Below, one piece after another: positions 22,952 through 30,901 of a DNA stretch of 64,000 nt; within the stretch, counting starts at the first letter, position 1, and each line of letters opens with the position of its first letter. The translations under genes and the position numbers were made by a program. The DNA comes from an uncultured Myxococcales bacterium (GTDB lineage Bacteria; Myxococcota_A; Polyangia; Polyangiales; Polyangiaceae). The stretch is from NCBI GenBank assembly GCA_937872925.1, contig CALMUT010000260.1, positions 1-64,000 of the forward strand, in the 5' to 3' direction. Under the pieces are notes generated by a model that was not told where the DNA came from, did no database searches, and was given only the letters and a program-made list of their open reading frames with translations.

Positions 22952-24076
22952 ATGAGCACCCTCAGCGCCATGCTCGACGATCTGCCACCTGAAACCGCAG
23001 CCTTGCTGAGCCGATTCCACTTCGATCGCACGCGCTTCGAGGCCCTGGCGACGCGACTCACGGGCGCGCCCATCGACAACCGCGTGAGCGGCGTGGTCGA
23101 GCCGCCGACGGACGACGATTTGTTGCCGTGTCCGGCTGCGGACACGCCGCGGGCGGCGCAGCTGGCGGAAGCGGGGCGGGGCGCATTGGAACGCGGCGAG
23201 GTCGCGCTGGTGGTGCTCGCGGGCGGCATGGCGACGCGCATGGGCGGCGTGGTCAAGGCGCTGGTTCCCGCTTTGGGTGAGCGCACGTTTTTGGATCTGC
23301 GCTTGGGCGAAGTGCAGAGCATGTCGAAGCAATCGAACGCGCGACTGCCCTTCTGGCTGATGACGAGTTCGGCCACCGAAGACGGCATCGTGGCCGCACT
23401 GGGCGATCGCCTTTCTGGCGACACGATTGCCACGTTCCCACAGTTCGTGTCATTGCGGTTGCGACCAGACGGCACGCTGTTCGTCGATGCGAGTGGCAAG
23501 CCCAGCGTGCAAGCCTTCGGGCACGGTGACTTGCCCGACGCCTTGCGCCGCAGCGGACTCCTGGCGCGATTCGTCGACAGCGGTGGGCGCTACTTGGTGG
23601 TCGCCAACTTGGACAATCTGGGCGCAAGCGTGGATCCGACGCTGATCGGCATGCACATGGAGCATGGCGCGCCGGTCAGCTGCGAAGTCGTGCAGAAGGT
23701 GGGCACGGATCGCGGAGGGATCCCGGTGCGCCTGGATGGGCGCCGGGTCGTGCTCGAAGAGTTCCGCCTGCCCCAGAGCTTCGACCCGACCCGCGTGCGC
23801 GTCTTCAACACCAACACCTTCGTGCTGGACGCCCGCGCGGTGCTCGAGCTCGACGCGGACTGGACCTACTTTGTCGTGGAAAAGCAGGTGGAAGGCGAGA
23901 CCGTGATCCAGTTTGAGCGACTGCTTGGAGAAATCACCAGCTTTCTGGACAGCCGCTTCCTAGTCGTCCCGCGTAGCGGCCCGGAGTCACGATTCTTACC
24001 CGTGAAAGACCACACCGAGCTAAAAGCCCGACAGGGCGAGATAGAGACCATCGCGCGCGCTCGAGGAATGCTTTGA
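22952..24076 (+). CDS. UDPGP-type nucleotidyltransferase (UDP-sugar pyrophosphorylase family)
   Basis: This 374-residue protein starts at ATG 22952. It has the nucleotide-binding loop VVLAGGMATRMGGVVKALVP, YLVVANLDNLGASVDP (metal/UTP Asp), GGIPVRLDGRRVVLEE and VFNTNTFVLDA. These fit the family that makes UDP-glucose, UDP-galactose or UDP-GlcNAc from UTP and the sugar 1-phosphate. It would supply activated sugar for polysaccharide or envelope synthesis. The exact sugar cannot be read from sequence. Its stop overlaps the next start (ATGA). Confidence 0.87.
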   Translation: MSTLSAMLDDLPPETAALLSRFHFDRTRFEALATRLTGAPIDNRVSGVVEPPTDDDLLPCPAADTPRAAQLAEAGRGALERGEVALVVLAGGMATRMGGVVKALVPALGERTFLDLRLGEVQSMSKQSNARLPFWLMTSSATEDGIVAALGDRLSGDTIATFPQFVSLRLRPDGTLFVDASGKPSVQAFGHGDLPDALRRSGLLARFVDSGGRYLVVANLDNLGASVDPTLIGMHMEHGAPVSCEVVQKVGTDRGGIPVRLDGRRVVLEEFRLPQSFDPTRVRVFNTNTFVLDARAVLELDADWTYFVVEKQVEGETVIQFERLLGEITSFLDSRFLVVPRSGPESRFLPVKDHTELKARQGEIETIARARGML

Positions 24077-26586
24077 TGAAACCTACGCTCCACCACGTGG
24101 CATTGGCCGTCGGCGTCCTGTGCGCCGCCCAAACTGCAAGTGCGCAAGAAGTCGTGGCACGCCCCACACGGTTGCCCACCTTCGGCCGCAGCGTTGCCGG
24201 CACCGACGACAGCTCGGCGCTATCGCAAAACCCGGCAAACCTCGCATTCATGCCGGGCGCCGAGTTCCGCTGGACCAGCATCTATCTGGACGACACCAAC
24301 ACGGTGCCCTGGCAGGGCCACGCCCTCGGCTTCGCATTCCCAATCCCGTTCATTCCACTGTCCACAGGCATTCGCCTCGACTTGGTCGATCCCCCGGCAA
24401 ACGCCGCTGCTAACAGCTTCGGCCCGGCCAACTACCAGTGGCTGACCTGGGGCTTGGCACTGGGTTCGGAGACAAGCGCGGTCGGGCTGTCGGTGCAGCG
24501 CTCGTATTCCGATGCGCCTTTTGTCGATCAGCTGTCGTCCTTTTCTCTCGCGTACTCCACGCGTCCCCTCGACGTGCTTGGGCTGTCCTTCGTGGCCCAC
24601 GACGTCAACGGGCCCACCAACGGCATCTTTGGCCTGGATCGCAGCTACGATTTGGCGATGGCGGTGCGGCCCCTGGGCACGCGCGCCCTGGAAGTCGGGC
24701 TGGAGGGCAAGTTCGTGGACCGCAGCCGCGACACTTTTTGGATCCCACGCGCCACCCTCGGCATCGACATTGGTCCGATTGGCAGACTCCGTGGCGAGTT
24801 TTCCTACAGCCGCTTCGACGACAAGGACCGCCGAGCTTGGCTGGCCACCGCCGGGCTCGATCTTCATTTCAACGGCGCCGGCGGATCCGCGTCCCTGGGC
24901 GGCGGCGCAGTGACCGGCGACGGGTTGGGGCAAAAAGAATCCTTTGGCGTGTACATGGATATCGCGCCTGCCCGGGGCTGGCGCGAACCCACGGGGCCCG
25001 AGCTGCCACGCTACGCCCTGCGCATTCGCGTGGAAGACGGCGGTGGCGCCCGGGCACAGGTCGCGATGTTGCGGCGGCTGTGGGGCATTGCGGAAGAGCC
25101 GTCTGTGGACGCCGTCGTGCTGGAGCTGCGCACTTCGCCGGCGGGCTCTTTGGCGCACATCCAAGAGCTGCGCGACGCGGTCCACCACCTGCGCCAGAAC
25201 GGCAAACGCGTGTTGTGCCATTTGGAGGACGCCGGCGGCGCGGAGCTGTATCTGTGTTCCGCGGCCAATAGGATCTTGATCAACCCTGCCGGCGGGCTGC
25301 GCTTTGCGGGGCTCAAAACCCAGCGCATGTACTTCAAGGGCATGCTCGACAAGCTGGGCGTGCGGGCGGACTTCGTACGCATCGGCGCGCATAAGAGCGC
25401 GCCAGAGCGCCTCAGCCGCGAAGGCGCGTCGGAGACGGCCCGCGCCGATGCCATCGACCTGCTGCAGCAGCACGAGCGCCAGTTCGTGGAAGGCGTCGGC
25501 ACCGGACGCAAGATCGGCTACGCCGAGCTGCGCAAGCGCATTGCCACCGGGCCGTTCATCTCCAGCGAGGCAAAAACCGCGGGCCTGGTGGACGGCTACG
25601 CCTTCGACGACGAGCTCGAAGAAGCCGTCAGCAAGCTCGTGGGCCGCGACACGATATTGGTCGATGACAACCGCGCCAAGCGCGCGCCGGAGCGCTTCAC
25701 CGATGGCAAACGCGTCGCCGTCGTCTACGTGGACGGCGACATGGTGGACGGTCGCAGCCAGACGATTCCCCTTTTGGGCATGAAGCTCGTCGGCTCGTAC
25801 ACCATCGCGGACACCTTGAAAGAAGTGCGCGAAGACCCACGCGTCGGCGCCGTCGTATTGCGCATCGAGACGGGCGGGGGCTCCGCCATGGCCTCGGACG
25901 TGATTTGGCGCCAGGTGCAGCTCACGACCAAAGTCAAACCCGTCGTGGTGAGCATGGGAGCGGCCGCAGCCAGCGGCGGTTACTACATCGCGTCGCCGGC
26001 CAGTCGCGTGTTTGCCAACGGCCTGAGCATCACGGGCAGTATTGGCATCTTCTACGGCAAGGCGGATGTGGAGCAGCTGTTCAAGAAGATCGGCGTCACG
26101 GTCGAAACCTACAAGACCGCGCCCCGCGCCGACGCCGAGTCGCTGTTCCGCCCCTTCACTGCCGAAGAGAAGAAGGAGCTCCAGCGCAAAGTGGGTCAGT
26201 TCTACGACGTCTTCTTGTCGCGCGTGGCCCAGGGCCGCAACATGCCGAAGTCGAAGGTCGACGCCGTGGGTCAGGGGCGCGTGTGGACCGGCGAGCAAGC
26301 CAAGGACAAGGGGCTCGTCGACGAGATCGGCGGCCTGCGTCAGGCCCTGGCCTATGCACGCAAAGAAGCGGGTCTGCCGGACTACGCGCCGATCGTGGAA
26401 TTGCCGCCGCCGGACACCTCGTTGATTGGCCGACTGCTTGGCTTGGAAGGCGTGAACGAAGCGGCGCTGGCAAAGAGCACGCTGCCCAAGGCGTTGCTCG
26501 AGACCGCACGCACCCTGGCGCCGCTGATGATCTATTCTCCGGACAAGGCACTCGCGCGCATCGAGCTGGTACCCGTGACGCCGTGA
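24073..26586 (+). CDS. sppA: Signal peptide peptidase SppA with an N-terminal barrel-like domain
   Basis: This 837-residue protein starts with a cleavable signal peptide (ending TASAQ). Residues about 30-300 look like a FadL/PorV-type outer-membrane barrel: the NPAxLA signature (SALSQNPANLAFM) followed by repeated amphipathic strands. From about 310 to 830 it is a two-domain SppA of the long bacterial type. The catalytic Lys is Lys441 (RIGAHKSAPE) and the nucleophile Ser634 (AAAASGGYYIA), 193 residues apart, close to the roughly 200 of E. coli SppA. SppA normally degrades cleaved signal peptides at the inner membrane; here the enzyme is exported and joined to a barrel-like domain, so it may act at the outer membrane. 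It is coupled by ATGA and GTGA overlaps to both neighbours. Confidence 0.9.
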   Translation: MMKPTLHHVALAVGVLCAAQTASAQEVVARPTRLPTFGRSVAGTDDSSALSQNPANLAFMPGAEFRWTSIYLDDTNTVPWQGHALGFAFPIPFIPLSTGIRLDLVDPPANAAANSFGPANYQWLTWGLALGSETSAVGLSVQRSYSDAPFVDQLSSFSLAYSTRPLDVLGLSFVAHDVNGPTNGIFGLDRSYDLAMAVRPLGTRALEVGLEGKFVDRSRDTFWIPRATLGIDIGPIGRLRGEFSYSRFDDKDRRAWLATAGLDLHFNGAGGSASLGGGAVTGDGLGQKESFGVYMDIAPARGWREPTGPELPRYALRIRVEDGGGARAQVAMLRRLWGIAEEPSVDAVVLELRTSPAGSLAHIQELRDAVHHLRQNGKRVLCHLEDAGGAELYLCSAANRILINPAGGLRFAGLKTQRMYFKGMLDKLGVRADFVRIGAHKSAPERLSREGASETARADAIDLLQQHERQFVEGVGTGRKIGYAELRKRIATGPFISSEAKTAGLVDGYAFDDELEEAVSKLVGRDTILVDDNRAKRAPERFTDGKRVAVVYVDGDMVDGRSQTIPLLGMKLVGSYTIADTLKEVREDPRVGAVVLRIETGGGSAMASDVIWRQVQLTTKVKPVVVSMGAAAASGGYYIASPASRVFANGLSITGSIGIFYGKADVEQLFKKIGVTVETYKTAPRADAESLFRPFTAEEKKELQRKVGQFYDVFLSRVAQGRNMPKSKVDAVGQGRVWTGEQAKDKGLVDEIGGLRQALAYARKEAGLPDYAPIVELPPPDTSLIGRLLGLEGVNEAALAKSTLPKALLETARTLAPLMIYSPDKALARIELVPVTP

Positions 26587-27488
26587 CGCTGCTGTCCCTG
26601 AACCAACTGCGCATTGACGACCCGGGCGGGCAAGTCCTGACCTCGGGCTGGGAGCTCGCGGCCGGCGAGCGCAGCTTGGCACTGGTTGGGGATTTCACAC
26701 CGCTGTCTCAGCTCCTGAGCGGGCAAGCAACCCTTGCCGCGGGCAGCGCGCTCATCCTCGGCCAGCCGGCGCGCGCGGAAGTGCAAGCAGGCCGCGTGGG
26801 GCTGCTCATCCCAGACTTGGCTCTACCCCGAACTTGGACCGTCAGCGCGTATCTCGAAGCGGGCGGGCACTTGCTCGGCGGCGCGCCACGGCAGGTCAGG
26901 GCACTCGCCACCAGCACCTTGCAGCATCTTGGACTGCCGCATCTCGGCACGCGCCGCATCGAAACCCTGACCCTGCTGGAGATCCGTTTCGCGCAGCTCG
27001 CCCAGGCGCTGCTGTCCAATCCCGGGACGCTCTATCTGCACGACCCCTTTGCGGGCCTCTCCGACGGGGAAGCCACGGAATTCGACGCGCGGCTGTTGCA
27101 CGCCAGCACGGACAAGCAAGTGATCCTCAGTTCGGTGAGCCTGCCCTTTGCCGGCAACGCCCGCGCCGCCCTTGAGCGCGCGGACACCGCAGCGGTGCTC
27201 TTGGGCGGCAGGCTGTATGCCGGCGCGCCCTCGGAGATCTTGAACCACACCTCCGGCACCGCCGTTACCGTCGCCCGCAACGCTTCCGCATTTGCGGCGC
27301 GGCTCGGCGATGCCGGCGTCGCCACGCGTCCCGACCCGAGTCAGCTTTCCGACCAAGGTCCATGCACGCTATTCGCCGAAGGCAAGGACGCGGACTTGGT
27401 GCCCACCTTGGTCGAAGCCGCTCTTGGCGCCGACGCGCCCATGCTCGAACTGCTGCCCACGCAGCTCGCGGCCGCGACGGACGCATGA
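26583..27488 (+). CDS. Degenerate ABC-type ATPase domain protein
   Basis: This 301-residue protein starts at GTG overlapping the sppA stop (GTGA). The outline of an ABC ATPase is visible: a first strand then LALVGDFTPLSQLLSG where Walker A should be GxxGxGKS/T, ETLTLLEIRFAQLAQALLSN at the signature position in place of LSGGQ, LYLHDPFAGLSD for Walker B and D-loop, and VILSSVSLP at the H-loop with no His. The P-loop Lys, signature Gly-Gly and Walker B Glu are all missing, so ATP hydrolysis is very unlikely. It may be a structural remnant or a regulator of the SppA-like protein. No membrane partner is encoded beside it. Confidence 0.7.
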   Translation: MTLLSLNQLRIDDPGGQVLTSGWELAAGERSLALVGDFTPLSQLLSGQATLAAGSALILGQPARAEVQAGRVGLLIPDLALPRTWTVSAYLEAGGHLLGGAPRQVRALATSTLQHLGLPHLGTRRIETLTLLEIRFAQLAQALLSNPGTLYLHDPFAGLSDGEATEFDARLLHASTDKQVILSSVSLPFAGNARAALERADTAAVLLGGRLYAGAPSEILNHTSGTAVTVARNASAFAARLGDAGVATRPDPSQLSDQGPCTLFAEGKDADLVPTLVEAALGADAPMLELLPTQLAAATDA

Positions 27489-27539
27489 GTGCGCCCCTTG
27501 ACGCGCCTTTTCTGAGCCGGCACACCCTGCGAGCTGACC

Positions 27540-28673
27540 ATGGCTGACTCCCGCCTTGCGCTGACCCAAGCCCGCCGGCTGATCGTCAAGATCGGATCGC
27601 GATCCTTGGCGCAGGACGCAGCCCTGACCCAGACCATTGCGGCCCAGGTCGCTGGGATCCAGGACGAAAGGCGCCGCGTTCTGATCGTGAGTTCGGGAGC
27701 GATCGCCCTGGGCCTACAGCGTCTCGGCTACACCAGTCGCCCGACGGAAATGGCGCGACTGCAGGCGGCGGCCAGCGCGGGCCAGGTGGAGCTCATGCGC
27801 CGCTGGGACGAAGCCTTTCGCGTCCATCAGCTGACCACCGCACAGATCTTGCTGACCCATGCGGACCTGGCCGACCGCGAGCGCTTGAACAACGCTCGCG
27901 AAGCCATTGCAGCACTGCTTGAGACCGGCGCCGTGCCGATCATCAACGAGAACGACACGGTGGCCACTGACGAGATCCGCTTCGGCGACAACGATCAGCT
28001 GGCCGCCATGGTGGCTCCCTTGGTCGGAGCAGATCTGCTGATCTTGCTGACTGACGTGGACGGCGTGCTCGACCCCGGCGGCGCCCGGATCCCCGAGATG
28101 CGCGCGGCTCAAGACGTGGGCGCGGGCCCGGCGAAAAATGGCGAGCGCGTCGGCAGCGGCGGCATGCCGAGCAAGCTGAGCGCCGCGGAAAAAGCGCGTC
28201 ACGCCGGTGCAGCCGTGGTCGTGGCCAACGGCCTACGCCCCGACGTGCTCTCGAGGATCGTCGCCGGCGAAGACGAGGGTACGTTTTTCCCGCGCATCGG
28301 CGAAGTGCTCCGAGCGCGCAAACATTGGATCTTGTTCACGCTGCGGCCCAAGGGAACCCTGTTGCTCGACGCCGGCGCGGCCGTCGCCATCCGTTCAGGT
28401 ACGAGCAGCCTGCTGCCCGTCGGGGTGCTGGGGCTTCGCGGCCAGTTCAACCCTGGGGACTCGGTGCGGCTGGTGGATCCCGACGGCCTGGAGGTGGGTC
28501 GCGGCCTGACCCGGCTGGGCGCTTTGGACGTGGCGAGTGCGGCCGGCAAGCGCGGCCCCGAGCTGGAAATGCGCTTCGGCCCCGCCTCCCGCGACCTAGT
28601 CGTCGTGCACAAAGACGACCTGGCCAGCGTCTCCGCGGCCGCCCCGGGGAGCATCCCCGCAAAAAAAGCGTAA
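27540..28673 (+). CDS. proB: Glutamate 5-kinase
   Basis: This 377-residue protein phosphorylates L-glutamate with ATP, the first step of proline synthesis in the cytoplasm. The amino-acid kinase domain shows RLIVKIGSRSLAQD, LIVSSGAIALG, QILLTHADL, INENDTVATDEIRFGDND (substrate loop), LLTDVDGVLDP and VGSGGMPSKLSAA. A PUA domain follows (about 285-365: GTLLLDAGAAVAIRSGTSSL), as in the long, feedback-regulated form of the enzyme. proA is not in the window. No Shine-Dalgarno precedes the ATG. A 20-codon frame that overlaps the previous stop (27485-27547) ends 8 bases inside proB and could couple translation. Confidence 0.95.
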   Translation: MADSRLALTQARRLIVKIGSRSLAQDAALTQTIAAQVAGIQDERRRVLIVSSGAIALGLQRLGYTSRPTEMARLQAAASAGQVELMRRWDEAFRVHQLTTAQILLTHADLADRERLNNAREAIAALLETGAVPIINENDTVATDEIRFGDNDQLAAMVAPLVGADLLILLTDVDGVLDPGGARIPEMRAAQDVGAGPAKNGERVGSGGMPSKLSAAEKARHAGAAVVVANGLRPDVLSRIVAGEDEGTFFPRIGEVLRARKHWILFTLRPKGTLLLDAGAAVAIRSGTSSLLPVGVLGLRGQFNPGDSVRLVDPDGLEVGRGLTRLGALDVASAAGKRGPELEMRFGPASRDLVVVHKDDLASVSAAAPGSIPAKKA

Positions 28674-28675
28674 GA

Positions 28676-28697
28676 TCACCCAATCTGGTGAGTTTTT
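28676..28697 (+). terminator. Small hairpin with T run after proB
   Basis: TCACC (28676-28680) pairs with GGTGA (28687-28691), followed by G and five T. The stem is short, but this is one of very few hairpin-plus-T-run combinations in the window and it lies right after the proB stop. Confidence 0.35.
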
Positions 28698-28716
28698 ATG
28701 GGTCGAAGGATTTAGG

Positions 28717-28729
28717 CGGGAACTTCCCG
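28717..28729. promoter_or_regulatory. 13-bp palindrome upstream of 28762
   Basis: CGGGAA-C-TTCCCG is a perfect inverted repeat with one central base. It lies 33 bases before the next start, in an 88-base intergenic gap. It could be a dimeric regulator site; no regulator is indicated by its neighbours. Confidence 0.3.
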
Positions 28730-28761
28730 ATAATGCGGATGTCTGTTCGGGATTGGTCGGA

Positions 28762-29286
28762 ATGCGGGATTTAAGTTGGACAGCGGCGGCGATGCTCGCA
28801 GCGGCAGGCACCTGGCTCGCTGCGACGGGCACCACGCCGGCCGGCCCCGCCCTGACCGGCGTACGCTCTGGGGCCGAGCTCGACGCCTTGGAAGCCCGCG
28901 TCAGCCACGCGCCCAATGACCACACGGCGCTGGTGCAGCTGACCGATGAATACCTGTCTCAGGGTGCGCCGGGCCTCGCCGCCGCGTCCCTGGAACGCGC
29001 CCCGGAGCCAGTGAAGGAACGCGCCGTCGTCGCCGACGCCCATGCCCGCGCGCTGACCGAACTGGGCAACGCCACGGTCGCCCTCGATGCCCAAAAGAAG
29101 GCCCTGCGCGCCTGTGCTGAGCAAGGCTGCTCGCGGTCCATCGTGGCCCGGGGCGAACGCCGCCTGCGGGTGCTGTCGGAGATGGTCCGCCTCGGCGTAC
29201 AAGACCACCTGCTGGAACCCAATCGCGCCCTGATCGCCTACCGCATCGCCGTACGAGAAGTCGCCTTGGAGCATTCGAGTCAATGA
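28762..29286 (+). CDS. Exported helical (TPR-like) protein
   Basis: This 174-residue protein starts at ATG 28762 (a TTG 9 bases earlier is possible). After a hydrophobic leader (WTAAAMLAAAGTWLAAT) it is helical, with TPR-like pairs (NDHTALVQLTDEYLSQGAPG, VVADAHARALTELGNATVAL) and one CAEQGCS loop. The stop overlaps the protease start (ATGA), so the two products probably act together in the periplasm. No family is recognised. Confidence 0.7.
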   Translation: MRDLSWTAAAMLAAAGTWLAATGTTPAGPALTGVRSGAELDALEARVSHAPNDHTALVQLTDEYLSQGAPGLAAASLERAPEPVKERAVVADAHARALTELGNATVALDAQKKALRACAEQGCSRSIVARGERRLRVLSEMVRLGVQDHLLEPNRALIAYRIAVREVALEHSSQ

Positions 29287-30146
29287 ACCGCCGCCGGTCG
29301 GCGCGCTCGTCTCTCATTCCCGCCGCCGTCGCGGTGGCGGCGACTTTGTCGACGGCCTGCTCCGGTCTCAAACCGTTTCGCGTGAGTTCAAAGAGCGAGC
29401 CGCCCACGTCGCCGGCGTCGTTGGCCAACGGGAGCCGAACGCCGCCCATGATCCCCTTCGCCCTCGCGCGGGAAGACGACTACGTCGTGCGCATCGTTGC
29501 GGGCAAAGTGACCTGCTCCGGTACGCTGATCAGCGAGGACCAAGTGCTGACCGCGCACCACTGCGTCAGCGAGCGCAACAGCTTCGGTGAGTTCGTGGAG
29601 CACGACGTCGCTGCCAGCAGCGTGCGAGTCGAACTCGGAGGTGACGATCTGCCCTGGGGCGAAGTCGGAGTGAAAGCCATCGTCGCACCGCCCTGCGGAC
29701 ACGCTGCGGGCATTGGCGACATTGCGGTCCTGGTGCTCGAACGCAAGCTGATCGGCGTCGCTACGGTGACGCCGCGCCTAGACGACGGACCGCGCACTGG
29801 CGAAGCCATCGAGCCCGTCGGCTTTGGACGCTGCGCACTGAGCGCCGACGCCATTCGCCGTCGGCAGCGTGTGGGCGGCACGGTCGCCGATATCTTGGAC
29901 AGCCGGTTCCGCCTGACCGCATCGATTTGCCCCGGGGATTCCGGCGGCCCCGCCATGAGCTCCAATGGCAGCGAAGTCGTCGGCGTCATCTCCCGCGCCG
30001 CCATGGACGGCAGCGAGCACACTCTCGGTCGAGCAGAGTTCACACGCCTCGCCCGCGGGCGCTCGGTATTCGCCCCCGCCAAGTTGATCGCCGAAGGCGC
30101 CAGCCCCGCCGAAGTGCCGCCAGCCGGTGGCTGCCCTGCGCCCTGA
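29283..30146 (+). CDS. Trypsin-like serine protease lipoprotein
   Basis: This 287-residue protein has signal peptide and lipobox LSTAC. The chymotrypsin-fold triad is complete: His in VLTAHHCVS, Asp in GIGDIAVLVLE, Ser in CPGDSGGPAMSS. Additional Cys (KVTCSGTLI, PPCGHAAG, GRCALSAD) are placed like the disulfides of secreted S1 proteases. It should be active in the periplasm or at the surface. It is coupled by overlap to the helical protein upstream. Confidence 0.9.
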   Translation: MNRRRSARSSLIPAAVAVAATLSTACSGLKPFRVSSKSEPPTSPASLANGSRTPPMIPFALAREDDYVVRIVAGKVTCSGTLISEDQVLTAHHCVSERNSFGEFVEHDVAASSVRVELGGDDLPWGEVGVKAIVAPPCGHAAGIGDIAVLVLERKLIGVATVTPRLDDGPRTGEAIEPVGFGRCALSADAIRRRQRVGGTVADILDSRFRLTASICPGDSGGPAMSSNGSEVVGVISRAAMDGSEHTLGRAEFTRLARGRSVFAPAKLIAEGASPAEVPPAGGCPAP

Positions 30147-30176
30147 AGTGCAGCGAAAATGCCCATCGGGGCCAGC

Positions 30177-30182
30177 TACGCT
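30177..30182 (+). promoter_or_regulatory. -10-like TACGCT, short leader
   Basis: TACGCT lies 23 bases before ATG 30206, giving a predicted leader of about 17 bases. The gap to the previous gene is 59 bases. Confidence 0.3.
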
Positions 30183-30205
30183 AAGCTGAGAGCGAAAGCT
30201 CATTC

Positions 30206-30850
30206 ATGCGAAAAGTGCTGCGCTTCCTGCTCTGGACGGCCATCATCGTCGGCGCCATCGTTGGTGTGGCCCGCGCCGTGGCGATCCGATGGTGGACGGT
30301 CCCGCTGAACGACCCGTATCTGGAAGCGTCGATTGCACCCAGTCTGCGTGGGGGAGACACGATCATTCTGTGGCGGCTGACGAAGCCAAAGTTCGGCGAC
30401 CTGGTTGTCTGCCCTGAGCCCGACGCGCCCGAACGCGTGGTGATCGGGCGGATCATCGCCGAGGTCGGGGACAACGTGGCTGTCGAGGGTCAAACGGTGC
30501 AGGTCAACGATCGCGCGGCGGCGACCGAGGAGGCCTGCAATGCGCCGAAGTTTACGGTGTTGCACCCGACCACACGCTCCGAGATCGAACAGGGGTGTTC
30601 CATGGAGGTCCTCGGCGGACACCTGCACATGCGCGGAGGTGTGGGCGGACACGGATTGATGCCCCGGTCCGTGAAGACGAAGGTCGAGCCTGGCAAGGTC
30701 TTCCTGCTCAGCGACAACCGGCTACTGCCCTACGATTCTCGGGATTTCGGCCAAGTCGACGTGAACACCTGTACCGAGACGGTCGTGTTTCGCCTGGTCA
30801 GCGCCAAGGGCTTCTTCGATGTCGAGAGCCGATTGACGTTCATCCAGTAG
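30206..30850 (+). CDS. Signal peptidase I-like (S26) membrane protein without the catalytic Lys
   Basis: This 214-residue protein has one N-terminal membrane helix (about 6-27) and then the S26 fold. Ser42 in EASIAPSLRGGD aligns with the nucleophile motif SxxPTL-GD. The next box, GDLVVCPEPDAPERVV, is followed by IGRIIAEVGDNV where active enzymes have IKRVIGLPGD. The general-base Lys is Gly81 here. The last box reads SDNRLLPYDSRDFG in place of GDNRxxSxDSRxFG. So the fold is sure, but classical Ser-Lys cleavage is doubtful. It may be a pseudo-protease or a specialised processing factor. An active lepB would be expected elsewhere in the genome. Confidence 0.82.
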   Translation: MRKVLRFLLWTAIIVGAIVGVARAVAIRWWTVPLNDPYLEASIAPSLRGGDTIILWRLTKPKFGDLVVCPEPDAPERVVIGRIIAEVGDNVAVEGQTVQVNDRAAATEEACNAPKFTVLHPTTRSEIEQGCSMEVLGGHLHMRGGVGGHGLMPRSVKTKVEPGKVFLLSDNRLLPYDSRDFGQVDVNTCTETVVFRLVSAKGFFDVESRLTFIQ

Positions 30851-30901
30851 CCCCAGAATCGTCGCCATTTCGCAGTTCTCGGTGTAGGTTCTTGCCTCTA
30901 C

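Noticed and set aside
24220-26682. 820-codon open frame on the minus strand
   Set aside because: It is antisense to the barrel-SppA gene, whose motifs are unmistakable. Long antisense frames are common at this G+C content.
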